Positions 55,573 to 64,000 of a DNA stretch of 64,000 nucleotides are shown here, in pieces (position 1 is the first letter of the stretch; each line of letters opens with the position of its first letter). Source of the stretch: Wallacemonas rigidus (lineage: Eukaryota > Euglenozoa > Kinetoplastea > Trypanosomatida > Trypanosomatidae); assembly GCA_030849045.1 (NCBI GenBank), contig JASAOL010000603.1, positions 1 through 64,000 on the forward strand. The letters are read 5' to 3'. Both the position numbers and the translations under genes were made by a program. The notes beneath the pieces were generated by a model. The model was not told the origin of the DNA, did not search any database, and saw only the letters and a list, made by a program, of their open reading frames with translations.

Positions 55573-58500
55573 ATGTGTGCGTGCGCGTCGTCACACTTCA
55601 ATGAGGAACTGCTGCAGGCGCTGGTGAACGCGGCAGATGAGTTAGAGCAGATACAGAGGCATCCGTCTGACGATAGAGCGGCCTCGCACCCAACGCTTCA
55701 CCTCGCATCGTCGTTAACGGAAGAAATCGCGTGTGCCCTCAGCGGCGCGGATGTGCCTTTCAGCGTCACTGGCGCCTCTTCTCGGGCGGAAGAGGCGGTG
55801 ACGGCTGCTGCACAGGAAGGGCGCACCACACCGCTCGCCTCACGACTCGCGGTGCCTTTTGTCTTCTCATCGTCGACTAACGACACTCTGAGCGATGATC
55901 CACGCATCTGCGCTTTGTTGAACCCCGACCCTTCACGATCTCGTCTTTCGGAGTGGATTGTGCCGTTCTGGGCGCCACTGCTGTATCGCTGGTCTCAGCG
56001 GAAGAGAACGCTCATGGTGCGGCTGCTGCACAAGCGGCACCAGACGTTAACCGGCGCGGCTAGCCTGGGGGGAGTGGGTGGGGACGGCGACGGCGACGGT
56101 GCGCAATGCTCGCACGCGCAGTGGCAGAAGATGGAAAAAGTGCAACGCGCGCTGGCGAAAAGATTGTCGGAGGCGGTGCTTCAGCTCCCAGAAGGTGGAG
56201 CGACGCGTGAAGCGGTGCGCTCGGCTGATATTGTTCACGCGCGAGCCGCCGCGGTGCCAGCCACACTGACCTCCTCTGGACAGGGGAAGACCGAAGACGC
56301 CACCGCATCCCATGCCACCACCGCCAAAAAAGAAGCAGATGAGGACGTCGAAGCAACGGCTCCGTGCGTGACACCGAAGCATGTGGTCGAAGAGTTAAGA
56401 CAGCAACTCAATGAGCGCGTCTGTCGACGCCGCGCGATGTACACAGCTCGCAAGCGCTGCGCGGCACACACTGCGTTCCTCTTCGGCCACCTCGCGCGTG
56501 CCACGCAGTCGTTCGAGGTCCTCTGTCGTGGTGCCGCGACACTTCTACAATTTTACCAAGCACAGGTTCTCAACGAGATACACGAATCACTGGATGATGT
56601 GTACGTGGCCGCCGTCCTGACGCACCTCGATGCACTGGATGGGAGGCCGGACGGCCAGTCGACTGCCCAGAGTGAAGATGCCGCGGCTGTGCGGGCGAAA
56701 ATCTCCGTTGTTGTTCAGGCGACCGTGCGCGCACGCGTCACGACGTGCCTTGTGGAAGCCTGGGCGATTTTGCTGCTCTACGCACACACGTACGGTGACG
56801 CACAGCTGTACAACGACACCGAGTACATGACGGACTTTGGCACTGCCGGTGATGGCATCGACGGCGACGAACAAAAGAAAGCGTCGCAGGTGGCAGACGG
56901 GGCGAACACATCTTCGCCGACGGAACGTTGCGCGCTTGTACATGCCGTGCGTACGACCGCGCTCAACGAGTCGTTGTGGGTCTATGTTTTTAACTGGGTG
57001 CACACCCAGCGCACGAACCACGAAACGTGCGACGGTGCTTCACACGCAGTAGATGCACAGACGACCGAAGAGCGAGGTGCGAACAACCGTGCTGCGCCGT
57101 CGTTTGCGGAAATCGTGGCCAACTACTTGTCCAGTGGCGTCCACCGCGTGTGCGAAGACGGCGTCGACGACGAGGCGAGTGGATGGAACATGCAGGGCAG
57201 CCTTGTGGCGGAGCTCGCACGCGACGCGAGACGGATGTTCCTGGCGCGACTGGAGGCGGCCCTGCGCGTGCACGCGAGCTGTCGGCTCTTCCAGGCGCAC
57301 GAGGCGGCCAGGCTGCGGCCGGCGCTGTGTCTCCCTTTAAACATTTCACCTTGTCAAGAGCACTACGGCCGCTGGCCGCGCGCCTGGGAGCAGCTCTCAC
57401 AGCATGTGGACCGCGACTCGTCGGAGGCGGTGGCAGAGCTCACTGCGGCGCGCATGCAGTGGACGGCGACAAGGCGGCTATTGTCGGAACTCTTACGTGT
57501 CGCGTGTCCAAACGAGGAGAACGCCTGGGCGAGAGCACTGAGCAGCACCGCGATGGGCTGGGCTGCCGGCTCGCACAGCGGTGGTAGTACGTCGGAGGCT
57601 GTTGTACGTATGACTGAGCGGTACACCGCTTGTATGTCACATTACTGGTCGCCTGAAGGCGGTGGGCACGTGGCTCTGCGTGGCATCGACACCACCGATG
57701 GCGACTCGCACTCGGAGACGTTCTGCCGCACACTGTACGAGTTCATCGGTCTTGCGGAGGCGGTGCGTGCGGACGCGTCCCCGAGGCGGTGCCGGTCTCT
57801 CAAGCGCGCGCGTAGTCTGGACGAGGCGCAGACGGCGAGCGATGTGGATATCGTTCCATCTGACGTCACAGCCTTGCTGCGAACAGACGCGATCACGCCT
57901 GCGACTGTGTACTGGGCCAACGAGTTCTTCCCTATGTATCACGCTAGCTGCTTTGTGGCACTGCGCCCCGAGCGACAGCGACCACTAACCCGTCATCTGA
58001 CAGCCCTCCACGCGACGGTGCGTCTGCTGGTCGCTGCCGGCGCAGGCCCTGAACGGGGCAGTCGAAGAGACGAGTCGACGCAGGAAGGTCTCTCCTCTGC
58101 CACGCGTGTGCAGGGCGATACGAAACAGCTCATCACCGCCGTGCCGGAAGACGATGCGGTATGGTCCACCTCCTCCGACGACGACGACAACGAATGCGAG
58201 GTAGCGCGCGCTGATCACCCTCGTACGCAGACGCGTGACGCGCCGCTCACAAAGGACAGTGCATCCGAGGTCGCCACTTTGACCGCATCCTCGTCAGCGG
58301 CGTTGCTTTCGCTGGTCGTCGGCGAGGCACGACTCGTCGTCTTCCTCGTCCACACACTGCTGCTCCTGCAAGAGCGCAAGGCAGCCATCGCGCCGCAGGA
58401 CGCGAAGGTCCTTCACGAGGATGTGGTGCCAGTTCTCGCCTTGCTCGCCCACAAAGAAGCGGAACTGAGCGCGGTGGCGAGAGGCGTCACGTCATTCGTC

Positions 58501-59829
58501 TCCTCCTCATCGGTGCCGCCGCTCGCGCCACCGCCAACGCTGGAGGCTGTCCAATTCTGTCTTTTGGCGAGCCTCAACGCGGAGCTCACGACTATACCAT
58601 GGAGTGTGGAAGGCCTGTACCTGAGCCTCCAGCGCTACTACAGTTTGTGTGAGCGTGTCGTGACCGATGCGGAGGGTCACGTGTCGGCCGACGTGCGACT
58701 GGCTCAGTCATCTGAGGCACAGCGTCATCACGCACGCATCGCCGCCGCCGTCCAGCAACTCGCGAAGTGGCTGGCAGAGGGCGGGGCGCCTGCTCGCTCG
58801 CGCACACCGGGCTCGGACATTGGTGCGCTGTGTGACGACGTGGACGCAGACCATCAGCGGCTTGACCCACTGTACCATCGACTGGCCACAGGAGCCGTCT
58901 CGGGCGTCGTGCTGCGCGCCTATCTTCGACAGGTGACGCCGGTGGGCTGGCCCGCGCCGTGTGGTGCGTTGTTTGTCATTTCCATGTACCGCACCATGCA
59001 CACGCGTCTGTGTTGTCTGCGTCACGACTGGGATGTACAGCAGCAGCGCGTGGAGGAGGACGCCACGGGCTACGAGTACGTCGGTCGCACGTTTGCCTTC
59101 TGCGCACAGGATGATGTGCACACGTTTGCAGCTCTTGTGCGTACGCTGCATCACATGCTGTTTGGGTTTTCCGGACAGCCTGTGTGGCTCCTGCGGCTGT
59201 GGCTTGGCTACCTCGTGCACCTCTTTGTCTCTTTGGTACCCGCGGCGAGCACCGATGTGGATGCGGTGGCACTGAAGCCAAGTGACTGGTGCCGCCGGCA
59301 AGAAGCGACCCGGGAGGTTGATCTCTTCGGCGATCGCAAGGCCTGGGATGGCTGGCGCGCGGTGACGTTCAAAACCGAAAACCTATCCTCACAGACATCG
59401 CTGCGCATCGCTCTCGGTGAAGCTCTTGCCGACCTCGCGCTGCTACCGCTAGCCGATCCGGAGGCGATCGTTGAGTGCCCGTCGGCGTTCCCTTTCTTAC
59501 CATTTTCAGAAGCGGCGCAGGCGGCGCGTCGCGCACAGTGGATGGAAGAAGTGGCGACGCTGCAGCGGACCCTGCCACACACAGTGTGCGAGCTGCTCTG
59601 CTTGTTCCTGGAAGTTGATCTCGGTGCGGCACCCGACAGCAGCCCGGCTACCAGCTCCGCAACCGCTTCGCACCGCCGTGGAGCCAATTTCCTGGGTCTC
59701 CATGGACTTGTGGCGTTTTGCCGGCAACTCGAAAAGAACACAGTGCCGGCTAGCAGCACGGACGAGCGTCTTAAGACAGTGCTGAGTCAGCTGTGGGGTT
59801 TCGCGACCCAGCTGGCTAGAGGCCGCTGA
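55573..59829 (+). CDS. 1418-residue helical protein of unknown function
   Basis: I do not recognise this protein. It has no signal peptide or membrane helix. The N-terminal ~130 residues are helical with Ser/Ala-rich loops. A segment near 130-165 (IVPFWAPLLYRWSQRKRTLM) is followed by alternating helices and low-complexity linkers, for example acidic SSDDDDNECE near 870. A basic patch RRCRSLKRARSLDE (about 738-751) could be a nuclear signal. The C-terminal half has long Leu-rich helices (LVVFLVHTLLLLQERKAAI; FAALVRTLHHMLFGFSGQPV; PHTVCELLCLFLEVDL) that look like a helical-bundle scaffold of the gamma-tubulin-complex or tethering-complex kind, but the diagnostic motifs of those families are not visible. 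The start is well supported by the acceptor at 55557-55558. Confidence 0.85.
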   Translation: MCACASSHFNEELLQALVNAADELEQIQRHPSDDRAASHPTLHLASSLTEEIACALSGADVPFSVTGASSRAEEAVTAAAQEGRTTPLASRLAVPFVFSSSTNDTLSDDPRICALLNPDPSRSRLSEWIVPFWAPLLYRWSQRKRTLMVRLLHKRHQTLTGAASLGGVGGDGDGDGAQCSHAQWQKMEKVQRALAKRLSEAVLQLPEGGATREAVRSADIVHARAAAVPATLTSSGQGKTEDATASHATTAKKEADEDVEATAPCVTPKHVVEELRQQLNERVCRRRAMYTARKRCAAHTAFLFGHLARATQSFEVLCRGAATLLQFYQAQVLNEIHESLDDVYVAAVLTHLDALDGRPDGQSTAQSEDAAAVRAKISVVVQATVRARVTTCLVEAWAILLLYAHTYGDAQLYNDTEYMTDFGTAGDGIDGDEQKKASQVADGANTSSPTERCALVHAVRTTALNESLWVYVFNWVHTQRTNHETCDGASHAVDAQTTEERGANNRAAPSFAEIVANYLSSGVHRVCEDGVDDEASGWNMQGSLVAELARDARRMFLARLEAALRVHASCRLFQAHEAARLRPALCLPLNISPCQEHYGRWPRAWEQLSQHVDRDSSEAVAELTAARMQWTATRRLLSELLRVACPNEENAWARALSSTAMGWAAGSHSGGSTSEAVVRMTERYTACMSHYWSPEGGGHVALRGIDTTDGDSHSETFCRTLYEFIGLAEAVRADASPRRCRSLKRARSLDEAQTASDVDIVPSDVTALLRTDAITPATVYWANEFFPMYHASCFVALRPERQRPLTRHLTALHATVRLLVAAGAGPERGSRRDESTQEGLSSATRVQGDTKQLITAVPEDDAVWSTSSDDDDNECEVARADHPRTQTRDAPLTKDSASEVATLTASSSAALLSLVVGEARLVVFLVHTLLLLQERKAAIAPQDAKVLHEDVVPVLALLAHKEAELSAVARGVTSFVSSSSVPPLAPPPTLEAVQFCLLASLNAELTTIPWSVEGLYLSLQRYYSLCERVVTDAEGHVSADVRLAQSSEAQRHHARIAAAVQQLAKWLAEGGAPARSRTPGSDIGALCDDVDADHQRLDPLYHRLATGAVSGVVLRAYLRQVTPVGWPAPCGALFVISMYRTMHTRLCCLRHDWDVQQQRVEEDATGYEYVGRTFAFCAQDDVHTFAALVRTLHHMLFGFSGQPVWLLRLWLGYLVHLFVSLVPAASTDVDAVALKPSDWCRRQEATREVDLFGDRKAWDGWRAVTFKTENLSSQTSLRIALGEALADLALLPLADPEAIVECPSAFPFLPFSEAAQAARRAQWMEEVATLQRTLPHTVCELLCLFLEVDLGAAPDSSPATSSATASHRRGANFLGLHGLVAFCRQLEKNTVPASSTDERLKTVLSQLWGFATQLARGR

Positions 59830-60466
59830 TCGCGACGACAGGGACGCTCACATCTTTAAACCACAACAACAAAAAAAAAAATACTGAGCAGAGAAAAAAA
59901 AAACTCGACTGGCAGTCTATTAGCAGGTGCGCGTGCAGCACAGGAGTTGGTCCATCGGTCGTACAGGTTGCTTTGGACGGTTAAGGAGTGTGCTCTACGC
60001 GCACGCGGACGTTTCGTCGTTTCACTGTTTCATTTTTTCTTTCTGCGACGTGTGAATTGTGGTAGCTCAAAGCCGCTCACGTGTCCGCTTACACTCGTTT
60101 CACTTTTCGTCGCGTATCTCTCTCTCCCGAACACCCTCTCGCCTCCTTTCTCCGCCAACACACGCGCACTCATACACACATATATATGTGTGCTTCTTTG
60201 ATATGTGAATCCACGTGTATTTAGGTGCTCGTCATTCGTTTTTCAGCGAACAATAAGCGAGTAGTCATACACCGATACAGATTGTTGGCATCTCTCACTT
60301 CTTCTTTTCTGTTTTTGTCCTTTTTTTTTGCATTTTGTTCCCTGTATCCGCCAAATCGGTCGCCTTCCCTGTCCGCACTCGTCTTCACCGAGCCCACCAC
60401 ACAGACTCATACACACACACGCACAATTTAGACTTGTCTCTTCGAGAGCACTTCGAGAATTAAGAA
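59830..60466. other. Intergenic spacer upstream of the terminal long gene
   Basis: Two A runs (59871-59881, 59894-59903), then CT-rich sequence and a TATA-like tract at 60179-60188 (ATATATATGT). AGs at 60430-60431 and 60445-60446 follow pyrimidines and are candidate acceptors. No gene seen. Confidence 0.65.
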
Positions 60467-63400
60467 ATGAGCTCGCCTCGCAAGCCTCAGTCGAGCGGGG
60501 CTGCGCAGCATACGCCCGGTGAAGCCAGCAGTTTTCGCCAACAGAGCGTCGTCAGCGCATCTGTAAAGCCACTACAGCTTCGTGGTGGTCAGTCGCCCGT
60601 GTCCCCAGCGTCCTCGGCGTCACACACCCCGCGCCAGCCATACGGACCCGCACGTCGATTATCGGCAGAAGCCGACGACTCGCCCACACCCACTCCCATA
60701 TCTGCTGGCAGCGCCGGTCGTCCATCAGGCAGACGTCTGTCCAACCATTCGAGCAAGAGCCGCAGCCCGTACAAGGAGAAGGGCGCGGTCTCACCGAGCT
60801 CATCATCGACCTTCACTGCGGGGACACCGATCGCCGCGCTCTACAATCCGAGCATTCGCTCGCCCAGTCATCCGCACCCCATTCGGCTGCGCGTGCCCAA
60901 AAACGAGGAGCGGGAAGAACTCTCCCCGGAGAGTGACCCGGGCACAACAGCCGGGGCCTCGCCGTCTTCCGCCGCTGAGGGGTGGTCTGGTAGGCTGCGC
61001 GTGCCGATCACATCTCGTCCCACCTCCGCCGCCGTGCCATCAAATAAAAACAGCGTGGACGTGCTGCCACCGCCGCCTGTCGCAGGCGTCGTTGAACTGG
61101 ATGATCTCCCTACTCCGGGAGCCTCGCTTATTGAGGAAGCGCTCGCCGCGCGCGGGCTGCCCTCGTCTTCACCAGCAGCACCCACAATAGCGACACCTGT
61201 GCGGGTGGTGAGGCCCACAGCAGCGACAGAAACACCCCAGACGCAGCGCTCCGACAGTGTGGAAGTCAGCCGCCTCACAGCCTTCACGCACACACAAGAC
61301 GAGGACGAGGAGGATGGCGAGAGTGATGCGAACGGCGCGGGTGCGGTGGCAGCCAAGCAAAGTCTTTACCCTCGACGTGATGTGGTCGACGCAGAGCACG
61401 AGCCCGCAGAGCGCACCCCCAACGCGTCTTTGGACGTATCGGCTACCAGTCTTGCACGAACGCCGTCACCGAGCGTCGAGAAGGCACATGTGCGTGCTTG
61501 TGCCGTCCCTTCACCCGCTTCGTCTGGTGCTTCCTCTCCCAAAGCGTCATCGGCGTCGATGGAGGGAGAGCGGACAAAGAAGGACAACGACGACGAGGAG
61601 GAGGGGGAGTGGGTCGCCCCGACAGCGATAGCGCCAGCCGCACGTAAACATCAGGAAGTTCAAGAGAGCACGAGCGCGTGGGCTCCATCCGCCTCAGGAG
61701 GCGGCACGCACAGCGCACAGCGTCCGCAGGAAACGAGCAGCGATCCCGGCAAGCCGCCGCTCGCCCAAACTGTTGGGAGTCACGGGGATGATCACTGCAT
61801 GAACAGCCACAACAGTCGTCCGCAGCCTCCGCGCAGTCGCAGCGGCGGCAGCAGCAGCACACTCCTCGTATCGCCAAGCCGCTCTCCTGACAAGGAACAA
61901 GAGCAGGAAGGAGAAGAAGAGACGACAGAGCATGACATCGACACGCACGCACCAGCGTCGCACACAGTGGGCGCGGCCCTCAACTCGCCCAAGCAGCCCT
62001 CACCACGTCTCGACAGCGACGGCGCCTCGTACATCTCTGAAGAGCTCAAACGCACGCTCTCTCCGCCCGCCGAGGACCTGGAGGTGGTCGCGTCCCCGGC
62101 AACAGAGGGTCGTCAGGACGGGCACAGCGATGGCGAGCACACGGCGACACCAGCACGTGCGCGTGCGAAAGAGCACGGGCATCGTCCCTCTTCTGCGTCT
62201 TCCTCCTCTTCAGGCTCCTCTCGCTCCCCGCGATTGCAGCCTATGGCCGTCGTGCACCAGCCGACGTTGGGCCAGACGCCCACCTGCGACAAAAAAAAAG
62301 ACAGCACCCACGACGGCGGAGAGCACATAGTCAACACGGCGCGTGCGGAGACGCAGCCGGAAGAGGCGACGTCGACAGACCCACGGCGCGTCACCGCAGC
62401 GGGTGAGCGACGGCCACCAACACCGTCGGCGTCGTTCGACGATGCAGATCTGCGCAGCATGACCTCGCACGACTCCGGCGACGTGCCAGCGTCTAGTACG
62501 CACCGAGCCGCCCCATCAACCGCGTCCGATCCGCCACGAACACAGCAGAACGGAGAGGACACCAGTCTGATGGCCATCACCACAGCCGAGCTTCGTACGC
62601 CGCGTGAAGCGGCCGATGCCTCCGGCGTCAGCGCACGCGAGGTCGGCGATCTGGGCACACATCCCAGCCTTCTGGCAAGCAGCTCGAGCCGCACGCGCTC
62701 CCCCGTCGCCGCACACGACGACCGCGCCGACCTCGACGATACAGACCAAGTTATGGACGAAAAGACGATAACGCCACCAGAAGGTGCAGAGGCTCCGACA
62801 CCGCGCGAATCCGCAGTCACGACTAGCGTAGATGAGCTCACCGCCGCCAGTGCCTCAGACGAGCCGGCAGGTACATCGAAGGGTGCGAAAGATCTGGGCG
62901 AAGACACGAGCGCGTGTCCGAGTGTCAACCGCTCGCCCACCGAGGAACTCATCGAAGAGCAGAGGCCTCAGCCTCCGCACTTCGAGCCGGCGGCGCGCAC
63001 CACCCTCCCAATGACCGCTGATCTCTTCGATGAGGATGAGATCGAGAGCGTACCCGACTACGAAATGCAAACCGGGCCACCACACGATCCACGTACCATT
63101 GACGTCAACGTCCCCCAAGTCGTCACCGCCTCCAGCCCTTCGCGTGACAAAAGAGGAGACGAGATAGAAGACGACGAGGCCCGCATGCGTGATACCGCTT
63201 CAGAGAACGGCGCCGATGACGCGACGAGCCAGGAAGTGTCTCACGCCAGGTCCGATCGTGTGGACCCCGCACCTCGCACATCCAGTGAGGTCAGCAGCCA
63301 CCACCGGGTTGATCTGGCCGCAGAGGAAGATGAGAGCGATGACAGCGATGAAGCAGTAGGAGGGCCGCGTGCAGATGGCGAGCGCGAGCGCGCTGTGATC

Positions 63401-64000
63401 TCGTCCATCGCTCACTCTGACGATGATGACGCGCCGACGTACCCGAGTGCGATGAGCGAGGATAAGACAACACACCCCGCGGCCCGAACGCTCTTTGCGA
63501 CGTGCATCAGCGGCAGTCCGGCATCCAGCGAGGACGATGCGGGTGATGACTGCGAGGACACGCGAACTCAACGTCACGCTGGCGAGCAGGAGCGCAACGA
63601 TGGAGACAGCGAGGGAGCGAACGAGAACGCTGTGCAGGTACACACGCGGACACTCCCGATCGCGTCGCCCCATAGTGTCAACGACGCCAGTGACAAAGAC
63701 GACCATCATCGCTCGCAGACACCTGACCCCGCTCTGGAAGAAGAAGAAAAGGGACAAGGAGACGGCGTTGACGCCTCAGTCGCTGCAGCGCCACCCGTTC
63801 CACCTCCAACGACGCGTGCGACGTTTCGCTTTGCTCTCACAACGTCCTCATCCTCATCCGCGTCCTCCACACGCTCCGTAGACGCCGCTGACCCGCGTGA
63901 GGATGACACCCAGGGAGGGGAAAACAATGCGGGAGAGACTCTTGTGGACGGTGCATTGGCCCTTCACGAGTGCGCAGAAGAAGAGGGAGAGAAGGCTAGG
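60467..64000 (+). CDS. Very long acidic, disordered protein, 3' end outside window
   Basis: An open frame from the ATG at 60467 to the last base of the window, at least 1178 residues without a stop; I read the beginning and end codon by codon and sampled the middle. It begins MSSPRKPQSSGAAQHTPGEA. The first ~150 residues are Ser/Pro/Arg-rich and basic with many Ser-Pro sites. Beyond about 270 the protein becomes acidic, with repeated Asp/Glu clusters (for example TQDEDEEDGESD), and Ser/Ala/Thr-rich linkers. No folded domain, repeat unit or signal sequence is evident. Long disordered proteins of this type in trypanosomatids include cytoskeletal, nuclear-periphery and RNA-granule proteins; nothing here decides among them. 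A domain may lie beyond the window edge. Confidence 0.85.
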   Translation, partial: MSSPRKPQSSGAAQHTPGEASSFRQQSVVSASVKPLQLRGGQSPVSPASSASHTPRQPYGPARRLSAEADDSPTPTPISAGSAGRPSGRRLSNHSSKSRSPYKEKGAVSPSSSSTFTAGTPIAALYNPSIRSPSHPHPIRLRVPKNEEREELSPESDPGTTAGASPSSAAEGWSGRLRVPITSRPTSAAVPSNKNSVDVLPPPPVAGVVELDDLPTPGASLIEEALAARGLPSSSPAAPTIATPVRVVRPTAATETPQTQRSDSVEVSRLTAFTHTQDEDEEDGESDANGAGAVAAKQSLYPRRDVVDAEHEPAERTPNASLDVSATSLARTPSPSVEKAHVRACAVPSPASSGASSPKASSASMEGERTKKDNDDEEEGEWVAPTAIAPAARKHQEVQESTSAWAPSASGGGTHSAQRPQETSSDPGKPPLAQTVGSHGDDHCMNSHNSRPQPPRSRSGGSSSTLLVSPSRSPDKEQEQEGEEETTEHDIDTHAPASHTVGAALNSPKQPSPRLDSDGASYISEELKRTLSPPAEDLEVVASPATEGRQDGHSDGEHTATPARARAKEHGHRPSSASSSSSGSSRSPRLQPMAVVHQPTLGQTPTCDKKKDSTHDGGEHIVNTARAETQPEEATSTDPRRVTAAGERRPPTPSASFDDADLRSMTSHDSGDVPASSTHRAAPSTASDPPRTQQNGEDTSLMAITTAELRTPREAADASGVSAREVGDLGTHPSLLASSSSRTRSPVAAHDDRADLDDTDQVMDEKTITPPEGAEAPTPRESAVTTSVDELTAASASDEPAGTSKGAKDLGEDTSACPSVNRSPTEELIEEQRPQPPHFEPAARTTLPMTADLFDEDEIESVPDYEMQTGPPHDPRTIDVNVPQVVTASSPSRDKRGDEIEDDEARMRDTASENGADDATSQEVSHARSDRVDPAPRTSSEVSSHHRVDLAAEEDESDDSDEAVGGPRADGERERAVISSIAHSDDDDAPTYPSAMSEDKTTHPAARTLFATCISGSPASSEDDAGDDCEDTRTQRHAGEQERNDGDSEGANENAVQVHTRTLPIASPHSVNDASDKDDHHRSQTPDPALEEEEKGQGDGVDASVAAAPPVPPPTTRATFRFALTTSSSSSASSTRSVDAADPREDDTQGGENNAGETLVDGALALHECAEEEGEKAR

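Noticed and set aside
60179-60188. A TATA-like tract upstream of the last gene
   Set aside because: Protein-coding genes in trypanosomatids are not driven by TATA promoters one by one; this sits inside a polycistronic unit and is probably chance.

Overview
The window looks like nuclear DNA of a trypanosomatid (Kinetoplastea, Euglenozoa). It holds 21 long intronless genes in two head-to-away blocks: eight on the minus strand (210-15519), then thirteen on the plus strand (15984 to the window end). Most gaps (0.3-1.8 kb) carry pyrimidine-rich tracts followed by the first AG close upstream of a start codon, as expected for spliced-leader trans-splicing of polycistronic RNA. The eIF2-alpha has the long N-terminal extension and the Thr-for-Ser51 change known from trypanosomes. 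From memory, eIF2-alpha and this pyrophosphatase also share chromosome 3 in Leishmania major and Trypanosoma brucei; I could not check this. The genus cannot be told from the sequence alone, though high-GC coding regions and long homopolymer-rich spacers suggest a Leishmania/Crithidia/Strigomonas-type genome rather than Trypanosoma.

Minus block, in transcription order from the switch: an unrecognised protein with a basic patch; eIF2-alpha; a tail-anchored pseudokinase; a MORN-repeat protein; a small one-helix (probably mitochondrial) membrane protein; a membrane-anchored multicopper oxidase with a dileucine tail; a PhyH-type 2-oxoglutarate/Fe(II) dioxygenase; and a mitochondrial enoyl-CoA isomerase/hydratase-family protein.

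The divergent strand-switch region (15520-15983) is only 464 bp. It holds a GT-rich left arm, a C-run, a 20-base G-run, two near-identical GGCGGCGCCGGCCC elements, a CA-rich right arm and one undetermined base (15675). It is the best candidate for the bidirectional transcription start, but part of it may be mis-assembled.

Plus block: a 2030-residue EGF/TIG/multi-pass receptor-like protein; two consecutive proteins that I argue are ancient tandem paralogues; a small Arg-rich protein; a YtcJ-type amidohydrolase; an SFT2 Golgi protein; inorganic pyrophosphatase; a Peter Pan/SSF1 Brix protein; a CTDNEP1/Nem1-like phosphatase with a large insertion; a 2075-residue helical protein; an SDS22-type leucine-rich-repeat protein; a 1418-residue unknown; and the start of a very long acidic, disordered protein that runs off the window. 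As usual in trypanosomatids, neighbours need not share a pathway: the blocks are transcription units, not functional operons. I saw no tRNA, rRNA, transposon or CRISPR array.
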